NCBI RefSeq assembly: GCF_013282575.1
Contig: NZ_JAAAYE010000009.1
Span: 62,001-126,000 of the forward strand
Length of the DNA stretch: 64,000 bases
Source of the DNA: Paraburkholderia sp. NMBU_R16
GTDB taxonomy: Bacteria > Pseudomonadota > Gammaproteobacteria > Burkholderiales > Burkholderiaceae
Direction of reading: 5' to 3'
The position numbers and the translations under genes are program-made. Position 1 is the stretch's first letter; each line of letters starts with the position of its first letter. A model generated the notes under the pieces. That model was given only the letters and a program-made list of their open reading frames with translations. It was not told the DNA's origin and searched no databases. Positions 34,164 through 44,117 of the stretch are shown in pieces.

Positions 34164-35057
34164 ATGACGAAATTCGCTTTTCGCAAACCCGGCGCCTTGC
34201 CAGGCTTCGGTCTGACACTCGGTCTCACGCTGACCTACCTGGGTCTCGTCGTGCTGATTCCGCTCGCCATGGCTTTTTTGAAGGCGGCGACGCTCGGGCC
34301 CGCGCCGTTCTTCGCGGCCATCGCTTCGCCGCGCGTCGTTGCCTCGTATCGTCTGACGATCGGCGCGGCGGCGCTCGGGGCAGTCATCAACGGCGCCTTC
34401 GGTCTGCTCGTCGCATGGGTGCTCGTGCGCTATCCGTTTCCTGGCAAACGGTTCGTCGATGCGATCGTCGATCTGCCGTTCGCGCTGCCGACCGCCGTGG
34501 CCGGTATCGCACTCGCCGCGGTCTACTCCGAGCACGGATGGATCGGCCGGTGGCTCGCGCCGCTTGGCCTCAAAGTGGCATTCACGCCGCTTGGCGTGCT
34601 CGTCGCGTTGACGTTCATCGGCCTGCCGTTCGTCGTGCGAACGGTGGAGCCGGTCCTTGCCGATTTCGAGCGCGCGCAGGAAGAAGCCGCCGCGTGCCTT
34701 GGCGCCTCGCGCGCCCAGACGTTCGTGCGCGTCGTGCTGCCCGCGCTGGTGCCCGCCTGGTCCACGGGGGTCGCGCTCGCGTTCGCGCGCGCCCTCGGCG
34801 AATACGGCTCCGTCATCTTCATCGCCGGCAACATTCCGATGAAATCCGAGGTCACCTCGCTCATCATCATCACCAAGCTGGAACAGTACGACTACGCCGG
34901 TGCCACTGCGCTCGCCACGGCAATGCTCGTCGCTTCGTTCCTGATGCTTTTCGCGATCAACGCGCTGCAATGGCATTGGCAGCGGCGCACGAGTCCGCGT
35001 GGGCGCCGCCGGTCGGGTCCGCCGGCCGGTACGACGATTTCGGGAGCGCTCACATGA
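34164..35057 (+). CDS. cysT: Sulfate ABC transporter permease CysT
   Basis: This 297-residue permease has six helices, with the EAA loop in EEAAACLGASRAQTFVRVVLPAL and the CysT-type GLPFVVRTVEPVLADFE and ALGEYGSVIFIAGNIP blocks. It pairs with CysW to carry sulfate or thiosulfate across the inner membrane. ATG at 34164 gives the normal N-terminus; its stop overlaps the cysW start by four bases, indicating coupled translation. Confidence 0.96.
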   Translation: MTKFAFRKPGALPGFGLTLGLTLTYLGLVVLIPLAMAFLKAATLGPAPFFAAIASPRVVASYRLTIGAAALGAVINGAFGLLVAWVLVRYPFPGKRFVDAIVDLPFALPTAVAGIALAAVYSEHGWIGRWLAPLGLKVAFTPLGVLVALTFIGLPFVVRTVEPVLADFERAQEEAAACLGASRAQTFVRVVLPALVPAWSTGVALAFARALGEYGSVIFIAGNIPMKSEVTSLIIITKLEQYDYAGATALATAMLVASFLMLFAINALQWHWQRRTSPRGRRRSGPPAGTTISGALT

Positions 35058-36028
35058 ACCTACTTGCCGCGACCGCCCGTTCGGCTCGCGCGCCGGCAGC
35101 GGATGGCGTGCGTGCGCGTGCCGATGTGCAAGAAAATCGGGAGCCTGCCCAAATCACCGGCATCCGCCGACCGACCGCATCGGCGCGCCGGCTCGCACCT
35201 GCGGCGCAGTGGGTGCCGCGCTGGACGCTCATCGGCATCGCGCTTGTTTTTCTGTCGCTGTTTCTCGTCGTTCCCTTGGCCGCCGTCTTCACCGAGGCGT
35301 TCAGCAAAGGTGTGCGCTTTTATTTCGAATCGCTCGTCGAGCCCGATGCACGCGCGGCGATCGCGCTGACGCTCGGTGTCGCCGCGATCGCCGTGCCGCT
35401 CAATCTCGTGTTCGGGCTTGCCGCTTCGTGGGCGATCGCGAAGTTCGAATTCCGAGGCCGCGCACTGCTCACGACGCTGATCGATCTGCCGTTCTCGGTC
35501 TCCCCGGTGATTTCGGGCGTCATTTACGTGCTGCTGTTCGGCGCCCAAGGCTGGCTCGGTCCGTGGCTCGAGCGGCACGGCCTTCAGATCGTGTTCGCGG
35601 TGCCGGGCATCGTGCTCGCGACACTGTTCGTGACGTTTCCGTTCGTCGCGCGCGAGCTGATTCCGCTCATGCAGGCGCAGGGTAAGGAGCAGGAGGAAGC
35701 GGCGCGGGTGCTCGGCGCATCGGGCTGGCAAATCTGGCGCCGGGTCACGCTGCCGAACGTGAAGTGGGGCTTGCTCTACGGCGTGATCCTCTGCAACGCG
35801 CGGGCAATGGGCGAGTTCGGTGCGGTATCGGTGGTCTCGGGCCATATCCGCGGGCTGACCGACACCATGCCGCTGCACGTCGAGGTTCTCTACAACGACT
35901 ACAACTTCGCGGCCGCCTTCGCAGTCGCGTCCCTGCTTGCTTTGATCGCGCTCGCGACGCTGGTGGCGAAGATCGTCGCCCAGCGCCGGATGGCGGCCGC
36001 CGGCGTGAGCCGCACGCATCATCGATGA
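35054..36028 (+). CDS. cysW: Sulfate ABC transporter permease CysW
   Basis: This 324-residue permease begins with an unusual polar, Ala/Arg-rich N-terminal tail of about 55 residues before the first helix ([17 protein letters not shown]). The rest has the CysW blocks [29 protein letters not shown] (EAA loop, read in two parts) and [15 protein letters not shown]. It overlaps cysT by four bases and is followed by cysA after 10 bases. Confidence 0.95.
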   Translation: MNLLAATARSARAPAADGVRARADVQENREPAQITGIRRPTASARRLAPAAQWVPRWTLIGIALVFLSLFLVVPLAAVFTEAFSKGVRFYFESLVEPDARAAIALTLGVAAIAVPLNLVFGLAASWAIAKFEFRGRALLTTLIDLPFSVSPVISGVIYVLLFGAQGWLGPWLERHGLQIVFAVPGIVLATLFVTFPFVARELIPLMQAQGKEQEEAARVLGASGWQIWRRVTLPNVKWGLLYGVILCNARAMGEFGAVSVVSGHIRGLTDTMPLHVEVLYNDYNFAAAFAVASLLALIALATLVAKIVAQRRMAAAGVSRTHHR

Positions 36029-36038
36029 AAGGATCGTC

Positions 36039-36767
36039 ATGAGCATCACCGTTCGCAATCTGGAAAAACATTTCGGCGAGTTCAAGGCGCTCGACGACGT
36101 ATCGCTCGAGTTCGGCCGCGGCGAGCTCGCGGCACTGATCGGACCGTCGGGCTGCGGTAAGACGACGCTTTTACGCGTGGTGGCCGGGCTCGAGTCGGCC
36201 GATGCCGGCGAAATCGTATTGAACGGCCGCGACGTCACCGCCCTCGACGCGCGCGATCGGCGCGTGGGGTTCGTGTTCCAGCATTACGCGCTCTTTCGCC
36301 ATATGACGGTGTTCGAGAACGTTGCGTTCGGACTGCGCGTCAAGCCGCGTCGCGAGCGACCCGCGGCCGCGGCGATCGACGCCAAAGTGCGCGAGCTGCT
36401 CGAACGCGTGCAGCTCGCGCAGCTCGGCCAGCGCTATCCCGCAGAACTTTCGGGTGGGCAGCGGCAGCGCGTGGCACTGGCGCGCGCGTTGGCCGTCGAC
36501 CCGTCCGTGCTGTTGCTCGACGAGCCGTTCGGCGCGCTCGACGCCAAGGTGCGTAAAGAGCTGCGCAATTGGCTGCGGCGGCTGCACGACGAGCTTGCGA
36601 TCACGACACTCTTCGTCACGCATGATCAGGAGGAGGCGCGCGATGTGGCGGATCGTATCGTCGTGCTCAATCATGGGCGCGTCGAGCAGCAGGGCACTCC
36701 AGAGGAAGTCTACGAGCGTCCGGGCACACCGTTCGTCAGCGAGTTTCTCGATGTCGCCGCATACTGA
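36039..36767 (+). CDS. cysA: Sulfate ABC transporter ATP-binding protein CysA, short form
   Basis: The ATPase energises sulfate uptake by CysTW. Walker A GPSGCGKT is at residues 35-42, LSGGQ at 137-141 and Walker B LLLDEP at 158-163, so the catalytic domain is complete. The product is only 242 residues, while typical CysA proteins have about 340-360. The C-terminal TOBE-type regulatory domain is absent: the frame stops after [12 protein letters not shown] and cysB starts 54 bases later. No continuation is visible in another frame. Loss of the domain could alter regulation but not ATP hydrolysis. Confidence 0.93.
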   Translation: MSITVRNLEKHFGEFKALDDVSLEFGRGELAALIGPSGCGKTTLLRVVAGLESADAGEIVLNGRDVTALDARDRRVGFVFQHYALFRHMTVFENVAFGLRVKPRRERPAAAAIDAKVRELLERVQLAQLGQRYPAELSGGQRQRVALARALAVDPSVLLLDEPFGALDAKVRKELRNWLRRLHDELAITTLFVTHDQEEARDVADRIVVLNHGRVEQQGTPEEVYERPGTPFVSEFLDVAAY

Positions 36768-36821
36768 GTGCATCGCGCCGTACCGAACCGACCGCCGTAC
36801 CCCTGAACCTGCGAGACTTGC

Positions 36822-37748
36822 ATGAACTTCCAACAACTGCGATACGTACGCGAAGCGGTGCGCCGCAATCTGAACCTCACCGAAGTCGCCAATGTGCTGT
36901 TCGCCTCGCAATCGGGCGTCTCCAAGCAGATCAAGGATCTCGAGGACGAGCTCGGCGTCGACATCTTCGTGCGGCGCGGCAAGCGCCTCACCGGCCTGAC
37001 GGAGCCGGGCAAGGCAGTGCATCGCCTGATCGAGCGAATGCTGCTCGATGCCGAGAACCTGCGCCGCGTCGCGCGCCAGTACGCTGACGAGGACACGGGC
37101 CATCTCGTCGTCGCCACGACGCATACGCAGGCGCGCTATGCGCTGCCGCCCGTCATTCGCCAGTTCAAAGAGGCGTTTCCGAAGGTCCATCTCGCCTTGC
37201 GCCAGGGTAGTCCGCGTCAAATCGGGCAGATGCTGGTCGACGGCGAGGCCGATATCGCGATCGCGACGGAAGGCCTCGACAGCTATGCCGATATCCTCAC
37301 GTTCCCGTGCTACACGTGGCATCACGTGATCGTGGTGCCGAAAGACCATCCGTTGGCCACGCGGACCAACGTGACGCTCGAGGAAGTCGCCGATTTCCCG
37401 ATCATTACGTACGAGCGCGATATCACCGGCCGCTCGCATATCGATGAAGCATTCGAAAAAACGGGCCAATTGCCCGATGTCGTGCTGACGGCCATCGACG
37501 CGGACGTGATCAAAACCTACGTCGAGCTTGGCATGGGCGTCGGCATCGTGGCGGCGATGGCGTACGATCCCAAGCGCGACACCGGCCTCGTCGCACTCGA
37601 TTCGCAGCATCTGTTCGAGGCGAGCACGACGCGCGTCGGGGTCCGCAAGGGCGCTATTTTGCGGGCCTATGCGTATCGGCTCATCGAAATGTTCGCCCCT
37701 CAGCTCGCTGGCACGGACATCATCGGCAAGCTGCGTGAAGCGGCCTGA
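36822..37748 (+). CDS. cysB: LysR-type regulator CysB
   Basis: CysB activates sulfate assimilation genes in response to N-acetylserine or O-acetylserine and sulfur status. The 308-residue protein has the LysR winged helix at the N-terminus (NLTEVANVLFASQSGVSKQIKDLE) and the CysB effector domain with TTHTQARYALPPVI, which includes the sulfate-binding Thr/Gln region, and GVGIVAAMAYDP. Its place as last gene of the sulfate operon is typical for Burkholderia. Confidence 0.95.
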   Translation: MNFQQLRYVREAVRRNLNLTEVANVLFASQSGVSKQIKDLEDELGVDIFVRRGKRLTGLTEPGKAVHRLIERMLLDAENLRRVARQYADEDTGHLVVATTHTQARYALPPVIRQFKEAFPKVHLALRQGSPRQIGQMLVDGEADIAIATEGLDSYADILTFPCYTWHHVIVVPKDHPLATRTNVTLEEVADFPIITYERDITGRSHIDEAFEKTGQLPDVVLTAIDADVIKTYVELGMGVGIVAAMAYDPKRDTGLVALDSQHLFEASTTRVGVRKGAILRAYAYRLIEMFAPQLAGTDIIGKLREAA

Positions 37749-37849
37749 GCCGTAACGGGCGGCGCCGTGCCGAGCGGTTGCGAAGCCCCCCGCCCGCCGC
37801 AGCGGCAACAGGCTCGGCGAGCGGCTTTTGCGCGTATAGAATGGCGGCC

Positions 37850-38872
37850 ATGAACACGACCGCTACCTCCGCATCCTCCTTGCCGTTGCCCCGTATCGCC
37901 GTGCTGGCGACAGGCGGCACGATTGCCGGCGCCGCGCCCGACGCGGCGCAAACGGCCGGCTATCAGGCCGGCGTCGTCGGCGTCGACAAGCTGCTGGCCG
38001 CCGTGCCCGCGCTCGCCGGCGTGGCAGCCATCCAGGCCGAACAGGTCGCCAGCATCGACAGCAAGGATCTCGATTTCCCGCTCTGGAATGCACTGCTCGC
38101 GCGCATTCATACGCTCGCTGCACGCGACGACATCGACGGCATCGTCATTACGCACGGCACGGATACGCTCGAAGAAACTGCTTATCTGCTGCATTTGACC
38201 GTCAAAACGGCCAAGCCGGTCGTGCTCACGGCCGCGATGCGGCCGTCCTCGTCGCTTTCCGCCGATGGTCCGCTTAACCTGCTGGGTGCGGTGACGGTGG
38301 CGGCCGCGCGTGCCGCACATGGCCAAGGGGTACTCGTCGCATTCAACAACCGGATTCACAGCGCGCGCGATATCGTCAAGACGAGCACCTACGCCGTCGA
38401 TGCGTTTCAATCGCATGAAGTCGGCGTGCTCGGGTGGGTACAGGATGGGCGCGTCGAGTTCCAGCGCGCCGTCGTGCGGCCGCATACGGCGGCGACACCG
38501 TTCGACGCCGCGAACGGGTGGCCCGCAGTCGAGATCGTCGCGAGCTACGCTGGGGCGTCGCGTACGGCCGTCGACGCGTTGATTGCTGCCGGAGTGCGCG
38601 GCATCGTCGTGGCCGGGACCGGCAACGGTTCGATCCATGCCACGTTGCAAGCGGCGCTCGCGCAAGCCGCGGAGCAGGGCGTCGCGGTCGTGCGCGCGTC
38701 GCGGGTCGGCTCCGGCCATGTCATGCGCAACGGCGCGGCACCCGACGATGCGCTGGGATTCGTGAGCGCCGGCTCGCTCAACCCATATAAGGCGCGCGTG
38801 CTGCTGATGCTCGGGCTGGCAGCGGGTATGAAGGAGCGCACGGTGCTGCAGCTGGCCTTCGACACTTACTGA
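37850..38872 (+). CDS. L-asparaginase
   Basis: Hydrolyses asparagine to aspartate and ammonia. The 340-residue protein carries both catalytic threonine motifs: ATGGTIAG with Thr24, and HGTDTLEETAYLL. AAMRPSSSLSADGPLNLLGAV and VAGTGNGSIH are further family blocks. Sequence type is like the bacterial type II enzymes, but no signal peptide is visible, so it is probably cytoplasmic. ATG at 37850 is chosen; ATG at 37841 is three codons upstream. It follows cysB by about 100 bases, with TATAGAAT just before the start. Confidence 0.92.
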   Translation: MNTTATSASSLPLPRIAVLATGGTIAGAAPDAAQTAGYQAGVVGVDKLLAAVPALAGVAAIQAEQVASIDSKDLDFPLWNALLARIHTLAARDDIDGIVITHGTDTLEETAYLLHLTVKTAKPVVLTAAMRPSSSLSADGPLNLLGAVTVAAARAAHGQGVLVAFNNRIHSARDIVKTSTYAVDAFQSHEVGVLGWVQDGRVEFQRAVVRPHTAATPFDAANGWPAVEIVASYAGASRTAVDALIAAGVRGIVVAGTGNGSIHATLQAALAQAAEQGVAVVRASRVGSGHVMRNGAAPDDALGFVSAGSLNPYKARVLLMLGLAAGMKERTVLQLAFDTY

Positions 38873-39223
38873 GTCCGGGTACTGCGCCCGGTCCAGCACG
38901 CCGGCATTTTGCCGAGCGCTCGGCATCCGGCAGGCGGACACCCGGCGACGACGTCTGACCGACCAAGGCTTCCCCGACGTCGCCGGGTGCCGCTGACGGA
39001 CCCCGCTCGCCGCTCTCAGCCCGAAAGCGGCGTTTTGCCCGCCACGGCGCGCGACGCCGGCCGCAAACGGCACGACGAATACACACGCCGGGCGTAGCGC
39101 CCCACCAGCCGGCCGCCCCCGCATGCGAGGCGCGGCCGATATCCCCCTTCGCCGTGATTTCCGCAGCATCCGGGCGGCGCGAAGGCCGCACGCAGCGTGC
39201 CTCTTGGCGTGCGTCTCCCGTTT
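38873..39223. other. Spacer between convergent genes, no gene
   Basis: This 351-base GC-rich stretch lies between the asparaginase stop and the glxR stop. CCGGG and CCCGG at 38875-38891 can form a small hairpin after the asparaginase gene, without a T-run. Open frames exist on both strands, as expected at this GC content, but none has a binding site or family features. Confidence 0.45.
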
Positions 39224-40132
39224 TCAGGCCGCAAGCGCGGTGCCGTCGTCGACCTGGGCGATCTCGAAGCCGGCCATGATCTCGAGCGCGCGCAGCATGG
39301 CGGAGTGGTCCCAGGCATTGCCGCCGTGCGCCGCGCACACGCTGAACAGTTGTTGCGCGCTGGCCGTATGCGGCAGCGAAATGCCGAGCTTGCGCGCGCC
39401 GTCGAGCGCGAGGTTCAGATCCTTGCGATGGAGTTCGATGCGAAACCCCGGCTTGAAAGTACGCTTCGTCATACGCTCGCCATGCACTTCGAGAATGCGC
39501 GACGAGGCGAAGCCGCCCATCAGTGCACGGCGCACGCGCTCGGGATCGGCACCCGAGCGTGCGGCGAACAGCAGCGCTTCGGCCACCGCCTCGATATTGA
39601 GCGCCACGATGATCTGGTTTGCGACCTTGCAAGTCTGCCCGGCACCGTTGTCCCCGATCAGTGAAATGTTCTTGCCCATCAACTCGAACAGCGGCTTGGC
39701 GCGCTCGAAAGCGGTGTCGGGGCCGCCGACCATGATCGTCAGCGTGGCGTCGCGGGCCCCGAGCTCGCCACCGGAGACAGGGGCGTCGAGATAGTCGCAG
39801 CCGAGTGCGTTGATGCGTTTGGCGAAGGCTTGCGTGTCGAGCGGCGAAATGGAGCTCATGTCGATGACGAGCTTGCCGGGGGCCAGGCCGGCTGCGACGC
39901 CGTCATCGGCGAAGAGCACGTTTTCGACGTCGGGCGTGTCCGGGACCATCGAGATGACGATGTCCGATGCGCGGGCGACCGCGGTGGAATCTTCGACCAC
40001 GGTCGTTGTGTCGCGCAGATCGTCAGGTACCGGGTACTTGCCATTGACGATGAGCGTATGGCCGCCCTTGAGCAGGTTGCGCGCCATGTGCGCGCCCATG
40101 ATGCCGAGTCCGATGAAACCGATCTTTGCCAT
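39224..40132 (-). CDS. glxR: 2-hydroxy-3-oxopropionate (tartronate semialdehyde) reductase
   Basis: Reduces tartronate semialdehyde to glycerate with NAD(P)H in glyoxylate use. The 302-residue protein has the beta-hydroxyacid dehydrogenase signature GFIGLGIMGAHMARNL with GLGIMG at 8-13, the substrate motif DAPVSGGELGARDATLTIM and catalytic Lys169 in GAGQTCKVANQI. It is the third gene of the gcl-hyi-glxR operon. Confidence 0.96.
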   Translation of the reverse strand: MAKIGFIGLGIMGAHMARNLLKGGHTLIVNGKYPVPDDLRDTTTVVEDSTAVARASDIVISMVPDTPDVENVLFADDGVAAGLAPGKLVIDMSSISPLDTQAFAKRINALGCDYLDAPVSGGELGARDATLTIMVGGPDTAFERAKPLFELMGKNISLIGDNGAGQTCKVANQIIVALNIEAVAEALLFAARSGADPERVRRALMGGFASSRILEVHGERMTKRTFKPGFRIELHRKDLNLALDGARKLGISLPHTASAQQLFSVCAAHGGNAWDHSAMLRALEIMAGFEIAQVDDGTALAA

Positions 40133-40231
40133 TTCCGTAGTTCCGTTGATCTGAGGTTGCGGGGCGGATGGGGTATGCCGTTTTCCGAGCCGTTGCAGTC
40201 GATTGGCAGCGCGTGCCGGCCGGCAGCCGGC

Positions 40232-41014
40232 CTACTCGCGTACCGCGCGTTCGAGCCAGCCGAGTCCGGCTTGCGTCGTCGTGAGCGGCTTGTACTCGCA
40301 GCCGATGTAGCCGTCGTAGCCCAGTTTGTCGAGCCACGCGAACAGGAACGGGTAGTTGATCTCGCCCGTGCCCGGTTCATGCCGGCCCGGGTTGTCGGCC
40401 AGCTGGATGTGCGCGATGCGCGGCAAATTGCGTTCGATGGTGGCCGCGAGCTCGCCCTCCATCCGCTGCATGTGATAGATGTCGTATTGCAGGTAGAGAT
40501 TGTCGGAGTCGACCGCTGCAATGACATCGAGCGCTTCCTTCGAGCGGGTGAGCGCAAACCCGGGGATGTCGAACGCGTTGCAGGGCTCGACGAGCAGCCG
40601 GATGCCTTCACGCTTGAGCGCCGCTGCGGCGAATCGTAGGTTTTCGACGAGGGTGTCGAAGCTGCGCCGGGCGTCCACCTGGTGCGGCCGGATGCCGACG
40701 AGGCAGTTCAGCTGCGGCACGCCGAGCGCTTTGGCGTAGTCGATCGCGCGCCCCACACCGTCCTGGAACTCGGAGACGCGATCGGGCAGGCAGGCAATGC
40801 CGCGCTCGCCCGCATCCCAATTGCCGGCCGGCAGGTTGTGCAGCACGAGCCGCAGCTGGTTGGAGGCGAGCCGCTCAGCCAGTTCGGCGGCGGGATACGG
40901 ATACGGGAACAGGAATTCGACGGCGGTGAAACCCGCCTTCGCGGCTGCCGCGAAGCGCTCGAGAAACGGCACTTCGTTGAACAGCATGGTCAGGTTGGCT
41001 GCGAATTTCGGCAT
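40232..41014 (-). CDS. hyi: Hydroxypyruvate isomerase
   Basis: Interconverts hydroxypyruvate and tartronate semialdehyde. The 260-residue TIM-barrel protein begins MPKFAANLTMLFNEVPFLER, the usual Hyi start, and contains the metal and acid/base residues in LLVEPCNAFDIPGF, LQYDIYHMQRMEG and HIQLADNPGRHEPGTGE. It lies between gcl and glxR, with spacers of 59 and 99 bases, in the glyoxylate operon. Confidence 0.96.
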   Translation of the reverse strand: MPKFAANLTMLFNEVPFLERFAAAAKAGFTAVEFLFPYPYPAAELAERLASNQLRLVLHNLPAGNWDAGERGIACLPDRVSEFQDGVGRAIDYAKALGVPQLNCLVGIRPHQVDARRSFDTLVENLRFAAAALKREGIRLLVEPCNAFDIPGFALTRSKEALDVIAAVDSDNLYLQYDIYHMQRMEGELAATIERNLPRIAHIQLADNPGRHEPGTGEINYPFLFAWLDKLGYDGYIGCEYKPLTTTQAGLGWLERAVRE

Positions 41015-41073
41015 GGTGGTGACTCGTCGGTCGGTCAGTCAGGTCAGTCAGTTCAGGATGCGCAAAAGCGGTG

Positions 41074-42849
41074 TCATTCGAACGCGGCGATGGCCGTCGG
41101 CGCGTCTTCGAGCGTTTCGGCGAGCGGCTCGAATTCGTTGACCGCATCGATCTCCGCGCCCATGGCGATATTCGTCACCCGCTCGAGAATCACCTCCACG
41201 ACAACCGGCACCTTGAACTCCGAGAGCATCGCCTGCGCTTTTTTCAGCGCGGGCTGGATGTCCTCGGGTTTGAATACGCGCAGTGCCTTGCAGCCGAGGC
41301 CTTCGGCCACGGCGACATGATCGACGCCATATCCGTTGAGCTCCGGAGCATTGATGTTTTCGAAAGCGAGCTGCACGCAGTAGTCCATGTCGAAGGCGCG
41401 CTGCGCTTGACGGATGAGGCCCAGGTACGAGTTGTTGACTACCACGTGCACATAGGGCAGGTTGAACTGCGCGCCGACGGCGAGTTCCTCGATCATGAAC
41501 TGGAAGTCATAGTCGCCCGAGAGCGCGACGATCGGACGCTGCGGGTCCGCCGCGCGCACGCCGAGCGCCGCGGGAATCGTCCAGCCGAGTGGCCCGGCCT
41601 GACCGCAGTTGATCCAGTTGCGGGCCTGGTAGACGTGGAGGAATTGCGCGGCGGCGATCTGCGAGAGTCCGATCGTGCTGACGTAGCAGGTATCGCGGCC
41701 GAACGCCTTGTTCATCTCCTCGTAGACGCGCTGCGGCTTGATCGGCACGTTATCGAAATGCGTCTTGCGGTGCAGCGTGCGCTTGCGTTCGCGGCAGGCC
41801 TCGGCCCACTCGGCGCGATCCTTCAGGCGGCCCTCGGCACGCCACTCGCGCGCCACTTCCACGAACACTTCGAGCGCGGCCTTGGCGTCCGAAACGATGC
41901 CCAGATCCGGGCCGAACACGCGCCCGATCTGCGTGGGCTCGATGTCCACGTGCACGAACTTGCGGCCCTTCGTATAGACCTCCACGCTACCGGTATGCCG
42001 ATTGGCCCACCGGTTGCCGATCCCGAGCACGAAATCCGAGGCGAGCAGGGTGGCATTGCCATAGCGGTGCGACGTTTGCAGACCCACCATGCCGGCCATG
42101 AGCGGATGGTCGTCGGCGATCGCACCCCACGACATCAGCGTCGGGATGACGGGCACGCCGAGCGTCTCGGCGAATTCGACGAGCAAGGCCTCGGCTGCCG
42201 CGTTGATGACGCCGCCGCCGGACACGATGAGGGGGCGCTCGGCGTCATTGAGCAGGGTCAGCGCGGCCTCGATCTGGCCGCGTGTGGCCCGCGGCTTGTA
42301 GACCGGCAGCGGCTCGTAGGTCGCGATGTCGAATTCGATTTCGGCCAGTTGCACGTCGATCGGCAAATCGACGAGCACGGGGCCCGGGCGGCCCGAGCGC
42401 ATGAGGTGAAACGCCTGCTGAAACACGCGCGGCACGAGCGCCGGCTCGCGAACGGTCACGGCCCACTTCGTGACGGGCTTGGCGATCGATTCGATATCGA
42501 CGGCCTGGAAGTCTTCCTTGTAGAGCCGCGAGCGCGGCGCCTGGCCCGTGATGGCGAGAATCGGAATCGAATCCGCCGACGCCGAGTAGAGCCCGGTGAT
42601 CATGTCCGTGCCAGCCGGCCCCGAAGTGCCGATGCATACGCCGATGTTGCCCGGCGCGGCGCGCGTATAGCCCTCGGCCATGTGCGAAGCGCCTTCGACG
42701 TGACGGGCCAGCACATGGCTGATGCCGCCGGCTTTTTTCAATGCCGAATAAAGCGGATTGATCGCGGCGCCGGGCACACCGAAGGCGGTATCGATGCCTT
42801 CTTTCTCCAGCACGAGCACGGCGGCATCGATAGCTCTCATTTTCGGCAT
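41074..42849 (-). CDS. gcl: Glyoxylate carboligase
   Basis: Condenses two glyoxylate molecules to tartronate semialdehyde and CO2 using thiamine diphosphate and FAD. The 591-residue protein has the normal length. [13 protein letters not shown] carries the valine that replaces the usual catalytic glutamate, a hallmark of Gcl, and [18 protein letters not shown] begins the ThDP-binding motif that ends in NNSYLGL. ATG at 42849 follows GGAGAC. The gene is divergent from a LysR regulator, with a long inverted repeat between. Confidence 0.97.
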   Translation of the reverse strand: MPKMRAIDAAVLVLEKEGIDTAFGVPGAAINPLYSALKKAGGISHVLARHVEGASHMAEGYTRAAPGNIGVCIGTSGPAGTDMITGLYSASADSIPILAITGQAPRSRLYKEDFQAVDIESIAKPVTKWAVTVREPALVPRVFQQAFHLMRSGRPGPVLVDLPIDVQLAEIEFDIATYEPLPVYKPRATRGQIEAALTLLNDAERPLIVSGGGVINAAAEALLVEFAETLGVPVIPTLMSWGAIADDHPLMAGMVGLQTSHRYGNATLLASDFVLGIGNRWANRHTGSVEVYTKGRKFVHVDIEPTQIGRVFGPDLGIVSDAKAALEVFVEVAREWRAEGRLKDRAEWAEACRERKRTLHRKTHFDNVPIKPQRVYEEMNKAFGRDTCYVSTIGLSQIAAAQFLHVYQARNWINCGQAGPLGWTIPAALGVRAADPQRPIVALSGDYDFQFMIEELAVGAQFNLPYVHVVVNNSYLGLIRQAQRAFDMDYCVQLAFENINAPELNGYGVDHVAVAEGLGCKALRVFKPEDIQPALKKAQAMLSEFKVPVVVEVILERVTNIAMGAEIDAVNEFEPLAETLEDAPTAIAAFE

Positions 42850-43028
42850 GAGTGTCTCCTGGTTCCTGTTCCTGATAGTTGAGTACTTCGTTGCGATCAC
42901 TGTAAGTGGCCGAGAAAGGTTTGATAAGATCGCTTCGTGTCGATTGATCCGATACAAAAAGTATTGAATCAAGTTGGGGGATCGCCTGCTGGCCGTTCGG
43001 CCAGCCCGGCGTGACAGGGAGGCTGAAA
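42850..43028. promoter_or_regulatory. Divergent gcl / lysR promoter region
   Basis: This 179-base AT-rich spacer between gcl and the LysR gene should hold both promoters. A 29-base inverted repeat lies at 42944-42972. Confidence 0.7.
42944..42972. promoter_or_regulatory. Probable LysR-type operator (long inverted repeat)
   Basis: Arms TTGATCCGATAC and GTATTGAATCAA (12 bases each, two mismatched pairs) flank a run of five A. The inner part, ATAC-N5-GTAT, contains the T-N11-A pattern of LysR-type binding sites. Position in the divergent spacer fits autoregulation and control of gcl. Confidence 0.65.
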
Positions 43029-43946
43029 ATGGATCGCTTCAAGCAGATCGAGACGTTCGTGCGCGTGGCCGACGCGGGCAGCCTTGCCGCGGCGGCGCTG
43101 GAAGAGGGCGTATCGCCGGTCATTCTCGGGCGACGCATCGACGCGCTCGAAAAACGGCTCGGCGTGAAGCTGATGTACCGTTCCACGCGCCGGCTCGTCG
43201 TGAGCGAGGAAGGGGCATCGTTCCTCGAACGGTGCAGAGGGCTTCTGACGGAATGGGAACAGGCCGAAAACGAGCTGGCCGCAGGCCTGCGCGCCGTCGG
43301 CGGCCATCTGATCGTCTCCGCGCCGGCAGCCTTCGGGCGCAAGCATGTCGCGCCGCTCGCGCCGGCGTTCCTCGCGGACAAGCCCGAGCTGAAAATTTCG
43401 TTCAATCTGACCGACAGAGTCGTCGATCTCGTGCGCGAGGGCTACGACTTGTCGATCCGTATCGGCGGGGCGGTCGATCCGTCGTTCGTGGCCGTCAAGC
43501 TCGCCTCGAATCGCCGTGTGGTCTGCGGCACGCCCGCCTATTTCGAGAAACATGGCCGGCCGAAGACACTCGAGGACCTGCTCCAGCACAATTGCCTGGC
43601 GTTCAACCTTCAAGGCGGTCAAAACCGCGGGTGGAACTTTCGGCGCAACGGCAAGCTCGTGACGATGCGCGTCACTGGTACGCTCGACTGCAACGACGGC
43701 GAACTGCTGCACCGTTGGGCGCGCGAGGGGCTCGGGCTCGGCTGGCGTTCGACGTGGGAGATCGCGGAAGACCTCGAACGCGGCGAGCTCGAAACCGTCC
43801 TCGACGAGTTTGCGCTACCGGATTACGACATTCTGGCGGTCTACCCGCAGCAGCGCTATGTGCCGGCGAAGGTCCGGTACTTCATCGATTACCTGAAGGC
43901 CGTCTACGCACGGCCCGGCTACTGGATGGGCGGCGCGGGGCAATGA
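43029..43946 (+). CDS. LysR family regulator, likely of the glyoxylate operon
   Basis: This is a 305-residue protein from ATG 43029. The N-terminal winged helix spans about residues 3-60 ([30 protein letters not shown]), and the rest is the LysR substrate-binding fold, with [22 protein letters not shown] typical of the CrgA-like subgroup. An in-frame ATG six codons upstream is less likely. It is divergent from gcl-hyi-glxR, and the shared spacer holds a large inverted repeat, so the operon is its probable target. The inducer is not known. Confidence 0.9.
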   Translation: MDRFKQIETFVRVADAGSLAAAALEEGVSPVILGRRIDALEKRLGVKLMYRSTRRLVVSEEGASFLERCRGLLTEWEQAENELAAGLRAVGGHLIVSAPAAFGRKHVAPLAPAFLADKPELKISFNLTDRVVDLVREGYDLSIRIGGAVDPSFVAVKLASNRRVVCGTPAYFEKHGRPKTLEDLLQHNCLAFNLQGGQNRGWNFRRNGKLVTMRVTGTLDCNDGELLHRWAREGLGLGWRSTWEIAEDLERGELETVLDEFALPDYDILAVYPQQRYVPAKVRYFIDYLKAVYARPGYWMGGAGQ

Positions 43947-44011
43947 GCGGATAGGGTAAGCGCCAAGTCATTGAAATATCACGGCAATCGCCGGCCGAAG
44001 GGTGAATGCAA

Positions 44012-44040
44012 TTGCGTCACCCGCACAATTGGGTTACACT
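44012..44040 (+). promoter_or_regulatory. Probable promoter of rpsF operon
   Basis: TTGCGT at 44012-44017 and TACACT at 44035-44040 are separated by 17 bases, 78 bases upstream of the rpsF start. This is a plausible sigma-70 pair for the ribosomal operon. Confidence 0.45.
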
Positions 44041-44056
44041 TTCCGGCTTCTCACTT

Positions 44057-44071
44057 GCCACACCGGTTGGT
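44057..44071 (+). promoter_or_regulatory. Possible S6:S18 autoregulatory leader element
   Basis: The rpsF leader contains GCCACACCGGTTGGT, in which CCA and TGG can pair around an ACACCGGT loop. An exposed CCG in a small hairpin is the known core of the S6:S18-binding leader motif. The match is short and the fold is not verified. Confidence 0.3.
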
Positions 44072-44117
44072 TTTTTACCATCGACGCCCGGGTGGCTTCA
44101 ATCCACAAGGAGTGTGT

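Noticed and set aside
36171-37808. 545-residue minus-strand frame opposite cysA and cysB
   Set aside because: It is antisense to cysA and cysB, and is rich in Arg, His and Asp as expected of chance frames in this GC range.
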